Below, piece by piece: positions 32,306-43,748 of a stretch of DNA of 64,000 nt. The stretch comes from Malurus cyaneus samueli. Taxonomy: Eukaryota > Chordata > Aves > Passeriformes > Maluridae. The notes below the pieces were generated by a model. The model made no database searches. It saw nothing but the letters and a program-made list of their open reading frames with translations, and was not told where the DNA came from. The stretch's first letter is position 1; each line of letters opens with the position of its first letter. The stretch lies in contig CM019230.1 in the NCBI GenBank assembly GCA_009741485.1, positions 11,100,999 through 11,164,998 on the forward strand, given 5' to 3'. Position numbers and translations under genes: made by a program.

Positions 32306-34552
32306 CTGCTGCTGGATACAGAAGGCTCTTTGTGGCATTGCAACATCTGGGATAGAACAGGGATCCAGGCTGGCCAGGGACTCCCATCCCACTGCCAGGG
32401 GTGCAGGGTCCCTTGGCTGAGCTCACCCTGCCCAGGCCACTGCTGATGGCCAGGTCCTGCCTCCAGGCCCTCATCCTTCCCTCCCCACCCAGTTAGGCTC
32501 ATCCAGAGGGCCTTTAACACTGGTCTGGAGCTGCTTTTTAGCCCAAACCCATCCCTGGCTCTCTGATTTCTCTGCAAGTTCATCCAATAACTCCAATAGG
32601 GTTAAACACCAGAACTGGAGCCTTCATTGATTTTGCTGTTTCCCATCTTTCCCAAAGGGTGAATGTTTAAAATGATGGATGAGCCAAGCGCTACCGTGCT
32701 CATTGATGCCTCCTGCAAAGCTTTTCCGTGACTGGAAAACTGTGGGCATGGATGGTCTCGGGCTCCTCCACAGCCCTGTCCCCAGTTGCATCAGGAGCTG
32801 GTCCTGAAGGTGTTCCAAAGCCTTGTTTGGGTGAATTGCCTGTGGGCAGTGAGTGCTCAGCTGCTGCTGCTGCCACACATGGGGCTCTGAGAGAGAAGCA
32901 GGCTCTGGGAAGGTTTGGTTTCACCTCAAAATTCACTTCTGACATGGATATAACTGCTAAACCCTGGAAAGGATCCCACATGGATGCCCAGTGCAGTGAC
33001 AGGATGGAGGAAGAGCTGGGCAAAGGGATCTCAGGTGTGATGTCCCTTTGGGGACAGCAGGTTCTGGGAAGGCTGATGGTAGAATCAGGGAATCCCAGAA
33101 TGGTTTGGGCTGGAGGGACCTTAACACTCATCCAGTCCCACCCCTGCCATGGGCGGGACACCTCCCACTGTCCCAGGTCAACTCCACTCCCAGCACCAAT
33201 GTCCAGCCTGGCCTTGGCACTGCCAGGGAATCACAGGGGCAGCCACAGCTGCTCTGGGCACCCTGTGCCAGGCCTGCCCAACCCTCCCAGGGAAACCAAT
33301 TCTGCACAATATACCACATAAATGTCCCCCTCGTCAGTCTGAACCCAATCCCCGTTGTTCCTGTCCCTCCTGGTTCCTGATGAACAATACCCTCTCTCCA
33401 GCTTCCCTGGAGCTCCTTCAGGCTCTGGAAGGTTCTGTGAGGTCTCCACACACCCTTTCTCCTCTTCAGGCTGAATATTCCCAGCTCTCCCAGCCTGGTT
33501 CCATGGGGGAGATGCTCCAGGCCCTTCATCATCCACTTTTGTGGTCACCTCTGGGTAGACCCAACAGTTGTCATTTGTCCTTTTCAGCTGGGGACACCAG
33601 AACTGGGCGTTGATCCCGATGGGGTCTCAGCATAGGGAGAATCCTCTCCCTGCCCCTGCTCTCACATTCCTTTGGATGCTCCCACACATCCCTCCAGTGG
33701 AAGATCCCAGGACCACTAATCCCATTTTTTCCCTGCTGAAGTCAGCAGTACAGCTGCTGCTGGTTTTAGGAAGAGCAGAATTAGGCTGAATTTTTAAAAG
33801 AGACCATCTCATTGTCCACGTGGATCCCTCTGGAGCAGATCCAGCACACAGAGAGGCCGTTTGCAGTCTAATACAACAGAGATGGAATTATTGTTCCCTG
33901 AAATCCATACATATTCTCCAAATCTGCCACTATCTATTAAAATGATGCAGAAACCTTGGGAGAATGACGACATTTTTATCCAAAAGGTTAAGCAAAACAT
34001 AATGAATGGAAAAGATGAGCTGTGGCAGAACTGAAACAGGAATTTTCAACTTTTGAAAAACATCCAGATATTTAAGGCCTTTTAAATGAACTTGAGATGT
34101 TGTGTGAAATCCATTTGGTATGGAAACGCTGAAATACACTTTTTAAATTCCAAGTAAACCAACCTTTGAAAAAACATTCCATAAATATTTTTAAAAAGTC
34201 AGTGCCCTGTGTCTGAAACACTCTCCTGCAAAATCAAAACTTGGCAAATCTCATTAGCCTGTGGCTCCCTTCCTCCCTTTCCTGCTGGGAGCAGGGTGGG
34301 ATGAGCTATCCTGGGGCAGGTGGGGACACACAGGATTCCAGGGATGTTCCTATATCACTCACACCTCTCCCTGTGCACTGGGAGGTTGTTTACCTGCTCA
34401 GCAGTTTCTGGGGTAGCAGGGAATGCCCTTCAGCTTGGTGTTTTGGATATCACATCTTGCTCATTTCTAAGCTGCTCCTTGCCAAGGGGGCATTTGAGGC
34501 AATCCCATTGTTTTCCCACATCCAAGGAAAAACCAGTTTGGGGTTCCTGATT
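32040..34552. repeat. Duplicated segment G, copy 1
   Basis: Matches 43480-45958 with very high identity over 2.3 kb and small indels within an internal reverse CR1. Copy 1 is cut off by an N gap at ggggttcctgatt; copy 2 shows the true continuation (cggaaggcaggagaccc). No conserved exon recognised. Confidence 0.9.
33077..33610 (-). mobile_element. CR1: CR1 LINE, longer 3' fragment
   Basis: Reverse CR1 beginning gaatcagggaatcccagaat, through the cccacccctgccatgg block, gcagccacagctgctctggg, ttccctggagctccttcagg, gttctgtgaggtctccacac and ggctgaatattcccagctct. It is about 530 bp and keeps more of the upstream part than most fragments here. Second copy 44522-45015. Confidence 0.92.
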
Positions 34553-34577
34553 NNNNNNNNNNNNNNNNNNNNNNNNN
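34553..34577. other. Assembly gap (25 N) joining segments G1 and B2
   Basis: Placeholder gap. The right side begins cttgagtttttttccagccc, a corrupted version of the A-B junction gagttccagccc at 17328-17340. The left side is the interior of G. Sequence on the two sides is therefore unlikely to be true neighbours. Confidence 0.97.
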
Positions 34578-35120
34578 CTTGAGTTTTTTTCCAGCCCACC
34601 TGGCTGCCTTTCCAAACTGAGATGGAACGCTCGGCAGGGGGCTGAAGGCTCCGGGGGTTCTTCACAGGAAAGACCTTGTCACTTTGGACCCTGTCTGCAT
34701 CCATGCCAGGAGCTGTTCAACCTCTCCCCTTGGCAGAGCCACCAGGATGTGGCACAGCAGGGGTCATCTGGAAGGGCATTAGTTTATTTTTTAATATTAT
34801 TTTTTTTTATTTATGTTAATATTTTTTTATTTACTTCACAATATTTTTAAATTTTAAAATTAAAAATCTAATTCATACTTTATAATATTATTTACTACAC
34901 AATAATATAATATGTATTAAATATTATTAATATAGATTAGTTTATGCTATTATAATTAGTAATTTTATTATTAATACATTTATTAATTTATATTTATGTA
35001 ATATAAATATTTATTTATTAAGTATTACATTTATTGTATAAGGACAGGTGCCTTTTTAGGGAAAAAGGGTTTGAAAGAAGAAATCACATTCTTCACATGA
35101 AAGAAGAATCCTAGAGTAGG

Positions 35121-35300
35121 GTGAGTTAGAAAGGACCTTAAAAACTCATCCATTTCACCCCAGGGACACCTCCCACTGTCCCAGGTCACTCCCAGCCCAA
35201 TGTCCAGCCTGGCCTTGGGCACTGCGAGATCCAGGGCAGCCACAGCTGCTCTGGGCACCTGTGCCAGGGCCTGCCACCCTCCCAGCCAGGAATTCCCTTC
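35121..35300 (-). mobile_element. CR1: CR1 LINE 3' end (second copy)
   Basis: Reverse CR1 with ccagggacacctcccactgt, gtccagcctggccttgggca, cacagctgctctgggcacc. Counterpart of 17845-18020. Confidence 0.88.
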
Positions 35301-36874
35301 CTGTGTCTTTTGAAATAAATTTTAGAGGAAAAATGCAGCGTTTCCTTCTCTTTTGATAATCTGGAGAGGTGAAATGGAGGAGCTGGGACGTGCGGACTTC
35401 CCTCAGCCCGGTTCCAGGAGCTGCTGTTTCCCCGGCCCATGGTATAAACCCTGCTGGGATGTCTGTAGAATGTCTTTGTGCAGAGCAAAGCTTCTTTGAT
35501 TATCCTGTTGCTATTTGTCAAATGCAAAGAACATGTAAAAAATAATTCCAGCTTTCAGAACTCCTCTCCTTTCACTCTGCTTTTGATGTCTAAAGAGAAA
35601 TCAGCCCTGTGAGCAACTCGATTTCTTCAGAGCTATTAACAAGTCTTTCAGGGTCCCAGGGTGACATTAACAGGTCTGGTCTTGACTCATCCCATTTAAG
35701 AGTGTCTCCTTCCAGACAGAAAATGCTCAGCGTGCAGCCATAAAAAACATGAATCAATTAATGTTTCTATTAACTAGAAATGCAGATAAATCTTCTCAGT
35801 GGTGGGAATGCAATTCCTGGCTCCCGTTCCTTCTCCCTCCCCGTGCTCTTTGTATTTGGCTCCTTCCTTAATTGATCTTTTCTGGATGCTGGCTCCAGGT
35901 CCACGTGGTTATTTTGGCAGCTGGTCTCGGGCGCTCTGGGTTGCAGGATCCTGGAGATCCAAAGAGATCTTTGTGCTGCTGGGGGAATAAGGGATCTAAA
36001 AATGACCTGGGCCAGGGAGCACCGAGCTCACGAGGAGCCTGGGTGCGAGGAGGCAGAGGGAAGAGTTTCCCTTGGATTGGGGGGATAAGTTTGGGGTGCA
36101 GGGGCTCAGTGGATAGCAGCTGACTCCAGGTTGGAGCTTGGACTGGGGAGCAGGAAGGACAGAGGGAATGGTTTCACCATGATGGCGGGGTGCAGGGGTG
36201 TGGGGCAGGAGGCTGTGGGGGAGCAGGAGCTCAAGTGATGGATGCAAGCGATCCCAAGGGATTGGCCAGGGCTGGGCTGGGGCTGGAAGCAGAGGAAGGG
36301 TTTCCCATGGAACGGTGGGGATGTGGAGGTGTTGGGGGATTGATGGGGCTGTTAGGGTGCAGGGCTTGATGGGGAGAGGCAGGGGAGCTCAGTGGAGACG
36401 CGGATGCCCAATCGTGCAGGTCAGCGGACAGGCTGGGCTGCTTCCCTGCTAGAAAACGCGGTTGGCTCCGCAGGCGTTCAGGCTCTCAGCTTCCCCCAGT
36501 TCGTTAAGATGCAAGAAAATGAGGGACAAGGATTTTGTTGCCAATGTTCCACCTATGCAGGCACACTAAAGAGTTCTGTGCAGGCTTGGAGTTACCAAGA
36601 CGCAGCTACTGTCCCATGACAGCACCTCATCCCCCTGCAGCTCCAGAGCTGTCCCTGTGTCACCGTGCCTGATCTCTGGGAACCCTGGGAGCACTGGGAA
36701 AACTGGAAGGTTTTTTTTTTGGTTTTGGGAATGTTTTTGGAAATGTTTCAGCTGTGTGGGGTTTTTGGTTTAGGATGCATCTTCTAATATTTAAAGGCCT
36801 GAAAACATGGGGGAGGATCCATAATCGCGTCTGAAGGACCACTGTGCTTGGAAGAGGCAGGGTTAGATTGAATA

Positions 36875-37062
36875 TTGTAGGTAGGAAATCCTTTTAGAGT
36901 GGTTGAGCCCCTGGCAACAGGGTGCCAAGGCCAGGTTGGACAGCACGCGCTTGAAGAGCACCCCGGACAAAGTGGAAGGTGTCCTGCCCATGGGACATGG
37001 GAGTAGGACCTGGATATAAACATAGGTTCCACTCCCTGCCCCAACCATTCTATCATTCCCTG
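36875..37062 (+). mobile_element. CR1: CR1 LINE 3' end (second copy, noisy)
   Basis: Forward CR1 equivalent to 19370-19563, but with inserted or dropped bases (for example gcccctggcaacagggtgcc) that disrupt the consensus. Confidence 0.8.
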
Positions 37063-37200
37063 TTGATCCTGTCTTTCCCCCAAATTATTTTATTCCCACT
37101 GCCTGTCCCTGCCCAGTGGGTCAAACATGGACCGAGCAAGCACCACCCCAAAGGGTTCCAGCATCCCCTTTCCTTCTTCGCCAAGATGGCGTCCAGCCCT

Positions 37201-38947
37201 CTGACCGAGCTGGGACAGAGCCCAGACAGGGCTGGAGTCTCCTCCTGGGGACATTCCAGAGCTGCCTGGACACAATGCTGTGCCCTGAGCTCTGGGATGG
37301 CCCTGCTGGAGCAGGGAGGTGGCACCAGGTGGGACCCACTGAGCTCCCTTCAGCCTCACCCATCCTGGGATCTGGGGATTCACCGTGTTAAAATTTGAAA
37401 ACAGACTGAAAATTTGGCTCCTGAAAGCAACTCTTTGAAAGAAATGTGCAGGTCAGGAACATGAGAGGTTGGCACAGGTCAGGCTCCCAGTGGTGGATGC
37501 TCTGAGAGGATTCAATCCAAGAGCAGCAGCCACAGCCCTCTGGGGACAATGGCTCTTGGCAGTGGCACCATTCCACCTCCAGACACTCCCATTTTGTCCA
37601 TGCAAGGGCAAGTGCCAAAGCAAGGATTTGGAAGGTCTGGTCAGGAAAAGGGGGTTCAATATCCCCCATCACACAATTCACTGCATGCAGCTCCCTGGTT
37701 TCACTGCAGGGACAGTGAGGAGTCCCAAGCCCCAGAGTGCCCTGAGCCACTGAGCAGAGTCCTTTGGATGACTCTGGTGGCCCCCAGGAGAATCACTCCT
37801 CAGCTAAATATCCTAAATGCCAGCAGAAGTGAAGCTCTGCCGGGCCGGGGCTTGGACAGGACATTCCCACCTGGTTTTCTTTGTTCCAAACAGTTCTGCA
37901 TCCCTCAGCCTCTTCCCAAGGGACAGAACCTCAGGAGAGCTCCCATCCCTCATCCCTGTGCTGGGTCATTGCACCAGGGCAGTGGTGGCCACACGAGGAG
38001 TTTTAGGAATGCGCTTTCAATCCCAAACTTGCCAGCCAAAGCAGGGTTAGTGCTGGATCCATGGGGGGAGGCAGAGCCAGAATCAGTGTATATGTATTTA
38101 TATATTTATATAATAGATATAAATGGCAGCTGACTTACCCCAGGCAGTGTCATATGCCTGGGAGACATTATCCAACTGTCACCATAGACTGGGATTGCTC
38201 AGGACTTGTCTAAAGAAGATTTTCCCATCCCTGGAAGCATCCAAGGCCAGGCTGGGCAGGGCTTGCAACACCCTGGGATAGCGGGAGGTCTCCCTGCGCA
38301 TAGCAGGGAGTGGGATGAGATAAACTCTAAGATCCCTTCCAACCCAGATAATTCTGTGATTCTGTGATTAATTTGAATTATTATTATTATTATTAATGAC
38401 TAATGGAACTTCAGTAGGACCTCCAGAACCCAAGTAAACTCAGGGTTGTCCTGTATCAGCATTGTGTGCCTTCAGGAATAAAGAGTTGCTCCCCAAAGTG
38501 CTCAGAGTGTCGCTGGTGGTGGCACAGCAAGTGGTGTTTCCCGTGTGAATGTGTGAGAGCTGAAATGGCCCCTGGTCAGTCCTGGAGTCTGAGTTCAGAC
38601 GCTCTGCTCAGGGTGGGATGGATGGAAATCGCCCCTTTCCCTCCATCACACTCAGAGAATGTGGAGTTGTGGATTCAGCCGGGGCTGCTCAGGCTCAGGG
38701 AGGGGATGTGGGCAGGGAGTTCCTCCAGATGAGCTGTCCCAGCCACCCCCTCCTCCCCCCAGCCACCAGCTGTGACCCCGGCTGAGCTCCCTGTCCTCCC
38801 ACCCACAAACTGTCCAGCTGCTGGCACATCTGGGGACACTGCAGCCTCCAGAGCCACCACCCCCTGCTAGAGCTGANGGGACCTGCTCTGTTAGGGCTGC
38901 CTCCCCTTCTGATCTCAGCCCTCTCTGGGCTCCCTCACCCAATCACA
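37201..38947. repeat. Duplicated segment D, copy 2
   Basis: Second copy of 29485-31272, including the CR1 tail at 38222-38372 and the (ATT)n run at ~38377-38395. One ambiguous base at 38877 is C in copy 1. It ends at cacccaatcaca, where it enters a CR1 that leads to segment E. Confidence 0.9.
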
Positions 38948-39165
38948 AGCTGTGCCAAGGGAGGCTCTGGCTGGACATCAGGAGGAATTCCCTCATGGAA
39001 AGGGTGCTCAAGCCTTGGCAGGGGCTGCCCAGGAGCTTGGAGAGCCCATCCCTGGAGGGATTTCAGATGCTCGGGTGTGGTGACTGGGCTTTCAGTGCTG
39101 CAGTGACACAAGATTGGATGATCCCAGGGCTCTTTTCCAGCCTAAATAATCCCACATTTCTAAGA
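38948..39165 (+). mobile_element. CR1: CR1 LINE 3' end
   Basis: Contains ggctggacatcaggaggaat, tccctcatggaaagggtgct, gagagcccatccctggaggg, then gcctaaataatcccacattt-type tail. It begins in the interior of a CR1 exactly at the D2 boundary. The same element in the first copy (23130-23440, reverse) extends further upstream, so the join is within the element. Confidence 0.88.
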
Positions 39166-39296
39166 TTCCCAGCTTTTCCAACCTGCCAGCATTACCCACG
39201 TGCAGTCAGTGCTGCGAAACCAGGCAAAGCTGCACTGAGCATCTCATTTTTTCATTCCAAACTTGCTGGGTTAAAGGAATATCCAGGATATATCCC
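39110..39296. repeat. Segment E, copy 2 (inverted relative to copy 1)
   Basis: Reverse complement of 22993-23176. It includes ccagcattacccacgtgcag and ends gaatatccaggatatatcc, leading straight into segment F. Confidence 0.92.
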
Positions 39297-41440
39297 CGAG
39301 TGAGGGTGACAGAACTGAGGTGACTCTGCTGGGTTTGTTTCCACGTGCATCTTCTGACTGAGGTTTTACACAGCTGCACCCACAGCTCTGCTCCCATCCT
39401 GCACATAATTCCACAGCATCTCCATGTGCTCCCGGTACCAGATTTGCTGTATCCTGTCCCAGTTCTGCCCCAATCACAGAAATACCAATTTCCTCCTGCT
39501 TATTTCTATGTAGCATATTTATTAATCCTGCATAACACTTTTAACTTTCTCTCACCCTATTTTCTGCAGGAGAAGCGATATTTTTATTACAACCAGGTAA
39601 CTGTGCTCAGATTAAAGCCCAGGTTGTCAGTATAACCAATTTACTAACGCCAGATTATTATTCCTGTGTCTCTTTCATCAGCTGAACTCCCTACACTGAG
39701 TCCTTCCTTTGTACTGTCAATAATTCCAAAATTCTGCTTGTACCTTTTCTGGCACTTCTTGTGCTCAGAGTTGCATCCTTATTTCCTTGAGCTGCCCTGG
39801 AATTTCAGATCTTCTTGGAGTCTGTACAGAGCTCACTTTTCTCTGGATATGAGAGAGGATCCTTCTCAAAATGTATGTGCTGCTTGCGAGGGAAGGTTGT
39901 GGCATGGAGGAAAGGCAGGAGAGCAGCAACTCGGTTTTGCAGAGGGCTAATTTTTGGTGTCTTGGCCTACAGCTGATTGCACCTTTAACTGATGTTCTAA
40001 GGTTTGGGTCAACATAGAGCTCAAATTTGGAGCAACAAATAAACTGGAAATGTCTCTTTCTATCTAAATCCTGGAGGGTGGTTTTGTTTGGTCCTATCGA
40101 GCCACCAGCCACTGGGGACCCTTGGATTCACGAAGCATGAATCATCAGGAATGGCTTGGGGTCTGGTCCCTATAGGAGCTGTAGCGATCTGCACTGGGAG
40201 CAGATCCTGTTAGCTCACAAAGCAGCTTGTGTTAATATTTGTGACTTGGGAGGATCATTGTGGATTTCTGATTTTCTGAGCCTTCACCTTCCCGCGATCT
40301 CTGCTTTCTTCGGTCTATCCTCTGCTGCTGCTCCGCTGCTCCTCCCTTCCGCCAGTTCCTATTCCTTGTTCTCCTGCCATCTCAGGGCTGGGCTTTCTTC
40401 CTCTTATTTTCCCTGTGCTCCTCAAAATCCCGTCTCCAGGGTACAGGAATGTTCCATCATCCCAAAGGGTTTGATCTTTCCCACCTTCCCATCTGAATTG
40501 TCTTTCTTGTCTCTCTCTACCTGAGCTCTACTCAGCTCCTTTTCCTCTTCTCTCCTTTCAAATTGTGTCTGACCAGTCCTTTTCTCTCTGTTTTTTTTTT
40601 TTTTTTGGTGACAAACTTCAATTTTTGTGTGTTCATGGCAAGAAAGGCAGTTCCTGCTGTTGAGAGGCCAGGACAGGTGACGCAGATCTGTGACACAGCC
40701 CTGGGTGCCAGCACCCTCCTCCCTGTCTGTGACACCGAGCTCAGGCCATTGGGAGAGTGCTGCAAGTGACAGCCTGGCCATCCTGAGGGACACAGAGCAT
40801 CCCTGGGACAGACAACCGCCTTAGGGAATCCAGGATACACCCTAAAGGGTTTTATTGAGCAAGTTTTGGACATTCAGAGCTTTTGCAGTTTGGTCTAAAA
40901 CTAAAAGGTGGAAGAAAATAAGACTTATTGACACCCTGAGTGCCATGCCAAACCCAGCTTTAAAACAATTAAATAGTTAATAAGAACAGGCAAATCCTTT
41001 CCTTTCCTATTTCTTACTGGGAAAAAGGATATATTTTTTTTTTTTAACTGGAATATCAAAGGTAAAAGAAAAAAAAAATCCACCTTGAGAGACAGGACAA
41101 GCATAGAAGGGTTCAGCCTAATTAATTCTCTTCTTTGAGTCATTATCACCTAGCAGCAGGTGAAGAGGAGCTGCTAGACAGTCTGCTACTGAGGCTTTAG
41201 TGTTTAAACTGACCGTAAAGATTCTTGAGATCTCCTCTCTAAGAGCTCTCCCCCAGCACATGGAGAAGCAGGGGACAGGAAGAAATTATTTTGTGCACTG
41301 GGTTCAATTCTGCACAGCAGCATTGCTGTGTCTGTGACACTGCAAATGGCACTGGAATCCTCCTTTTCCAGATCTTCCTAATACAGATTGAAACACTTAA
41401 CTTGTTGCAGGTTTTTTTTTTAATTTCCAGTACCTGAAGG
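39297..41440. repeat. Duplicated segment F, copy 2
   Basis: Second copy of 24958-27030. It has a ~73-bp stretch (41057-41129, with cttgagagacaggacaagc) missing from copy 1 and a T16-type run near 40590. It carries the candidate microexon at 39570-39596 and a 94-codon frame at 39666-39950 that differs from the first copy by one residue. Confidence 0.9.
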
Positions 41441-41755
41441 AGCTCAACGGAGAGATGGAGAGAGTTTCAAGGGATGGAGGGACAGGACACAGGGATGGCT
41501 TAAGACTGAGAGAATGGAAGTTAGGTGGGATATTGGGAGGAATTGTTCCCTGGGAGGGTGGGAGGCCCTGGCACAGGGTGCCCAAAGCAGCTGTGGCTGC
41601 CTCTGGATCCCTGGAGTGTCCAAGGCCAGGTTTGGACAGGGGCTGGGAGTGACCTGGCAAGTGGGAGTGTGTCCCTGCCGGCCGACGTGGCAGGGGGTGG
41701 ATGGACTGAGTTCTAAGGTCCTTCCATCCAAACTCATTCTGGTATCCGTCTGATT
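41440..41755 (+). mobile_element. CR1: CR1 LINE 3' end after F2
   Basis: CR1 from gtacctgaaggagctcaacg through gaattgttccctgggagggt to ggtccttccatccaaactca with a degraded tail. It shares its 5' flank with 27033-27345 but has its own 3' flank. Confidence 0.88.
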
Positions 41756-42200
41756 TCTGATGTCACGTGCTCAGCTGTCCCCTGATTCTGGATCTCTGAC
41801 TGTGGGATTTGATTCCCTGATTCTCTGAGTTCCTGATTCACTGTTTCTCTGTCTGACAGCAGCCCATGTGTTTGGCCCTGGCTGCTGTCCGTGGCTGGGG
41901 CTGACACCTGCCTGTCACCATCTCCATCTCCATTTTTGGGTTCCTGTGGCACTTCTCTCTCTGCTGACAGAGACAGCGAATCAAAACCTGCATTCCTTTG
42001 GAGCCCATGCATCAAACCCTCAGATCCAGCTCCACTCCCCCAGGGCTCTCCTTCCTGAGATACTGCTCGAGTAGCCTGAATCATGATCTCATCAGAGACA
42101 ATAAAATGCTGGAGAGGCTTCTTAAGTGCAGGCTTTAAGCTGCTGTCAGGGAATGTGCCTGCTTAACTAACGAATATATTCTCCATTTCCACAGACATCG
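41756..42200. other. Single-copy DNA between F2 and C2
   Basis: Begins with degenerate ctgattctctgagttcctg-type words and ends with an acceptor-like cattctccatttccacag-type stretch. No gene recognised. Absent from the first copy, where A2 leads straight to C1. Confidence 0.45.
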
Positions 42201-43422
42201 CTCAATTCAGTCCCAAAGTTACCCTTGCTCTGTATTAATTTGGGGTCAGACCAATCCAGCACCGAGGGAAAACACATTTACACCAGAATTAGAGGATTAC
42301 AAAGGAGGTTAGAGTAATGAACAGTCCCACTTAGAAAGCATCTATTATTCATGCATGCACATGTGCACTCACACACAAAACACTTTTCTGAACAAAAACA
42401 AAGCCAGAAGACATGGGGGATAAAGCCATGGAGCTAGCAACAAGTCCAGAATAAAAAATTCCCACTTTTTCCTTGAAAATACCATTTGCATAAAAAATGT
42501 GTGGCTTTCATCTAAGTCTCAATTTCCTTTTGGAGGAAAAATTGCCAATCCCATTATTCCTGTGTCAGACAGGAGCTGATTTTCCAGGCTGCCAGTGAAG
42601 TCCATGTCATAGAGCCACACCACAGGCTTTCTGTTTGCCCTGATTCTCTGTTTGCCCTGGCATAGCTTCAGTTTTTCTGTTGGTGGGCTCCAAAAATCCC
42701 CAGTGAGTTTTGATGCCTGGGTTTGAGGCCAATGGGGTTCACCTGGGGCAAAAGCAGACGAGGGAGCCAGGCTGAGCTGTGCACCCTCAGAGTGGGGTCA
42801 GGGCTGGGCAGGGGGAGGCTGGCCCCAAATGAGCCCCTCTCTGCTCCGGGAGGGCAGAGGTGGCAGCCAGGGGTGCAGTCCCCTTGATCCGTGTCCCACT
42901 CCCTGTTCAGAGACCCTCACACCGACCCATGGACGATCCCATCCCCTGTGCCCTGAGAGTTTCTCTGCACTGACCCTGTCCCTGTATCCTGGGGCTCCTC
43001 TGCACTGACCCTGCCCTCTGGTCCGACCTGGGCTCCTCTGAACTGACCCTGTCCTTTCCGGCCTGGGCTCCTCTCGGGGCGTGTCCGCTCGGGCCCCTCA
43101 GGCCCAGCAGGGACAGGGAGCTCCTCCAGCGGCCGCGGGCTGCTTGAAAGGGCCGGAGACACTCCTTGGGAAAGGCTGAGGGAGCCGGGGCTGCTCCGCC
43201 TCCAGAGGAGCCCCAGCCCAGGGGCCCTCGCCCGGGGTGTAACCTGTGTGTATCGTGTCCTATGTGTCCCTGTGTCCCCGCTGTCCCCGGCTGCCCTGCT
43301 GCAGGGAGGGCTCCAGCAGGGCCGGGCTCTGCTCCGGGGGGACCCAGCGATGGCACCGGAGGGAGGGCAGGCACGAGCCCAGGGAGCTCCCCCTGCACAG
43401 GAGGCAGAACTTGTGCCCTGGC
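42201..43422. repeat. Duplicated segment C, copy 2
   Basis: Second copy of 28226-29484; the first ~760 bp are almost identical, and the GC-rich tail contains several deletions. It ends at cagaacttgtgccctggc, then jumps into the middle of the CR1 that heads segment G. Confidence 0.88.
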
Positions 43423-43748
43423 GGACAGGACAGGAGGGGACAGCCGGGGGGGTCGGGCTCTGCTCCAGGGAACAGGGACAGGAGGAGAGGGAACGGCCTC
43501 AGGCTGGGCCAGGGCAGGTTTAGACTGGATATTGGGAATGTTTGTTCACAGAAAGGGTGGTCAAGAGCAGCAACAAGCTGCCCAGGGAGGTGGTGGGGTC
43601 CCAATCCCTGGGAGTGTTCTAAAAATGTATGGATGTGGCACTTAGGAACATGGATTAGTGGTCACCACGGTGGCGGGGCTGGGCTGGTGGTGCGACTTGA
43701 TGATTTTAAAGGTTTTTTCCAACCTTCTGTGGTTCCGTGATTGCAAAC
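43423..43748 (+). mobile_element. CR1: CR1 LINE 3' end at the C2-G2 junction
   Basis: Starts inside a CR1 at ggacaggaggggacagccgg, then ggcctcaggctgggccaggg, ggaggtggtggggtcccaat and the tail gttccgtgatt. The upstream half present at 31833-31985 is missing here. Confidence 0.9.

Larger units (their letters stand above)
34578..37200. repeat. Duplicated segment B, copy 2
   Basis: Second copy of 17335-19670, containing the AT-rich tract (34783-35040), reverse CR1 (35121-35300), the conserved-looking block (about 35510-35810) and forward CR1 (36875-37062). Between 36090 and 36440 it holds three imperfect units of a ~130-bp tandem where copy 1 has two. Numerous scattered indels suggest a low-accuracy consensus. 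It then joins D at about gaccgagctggga. Confidence 0.88.
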
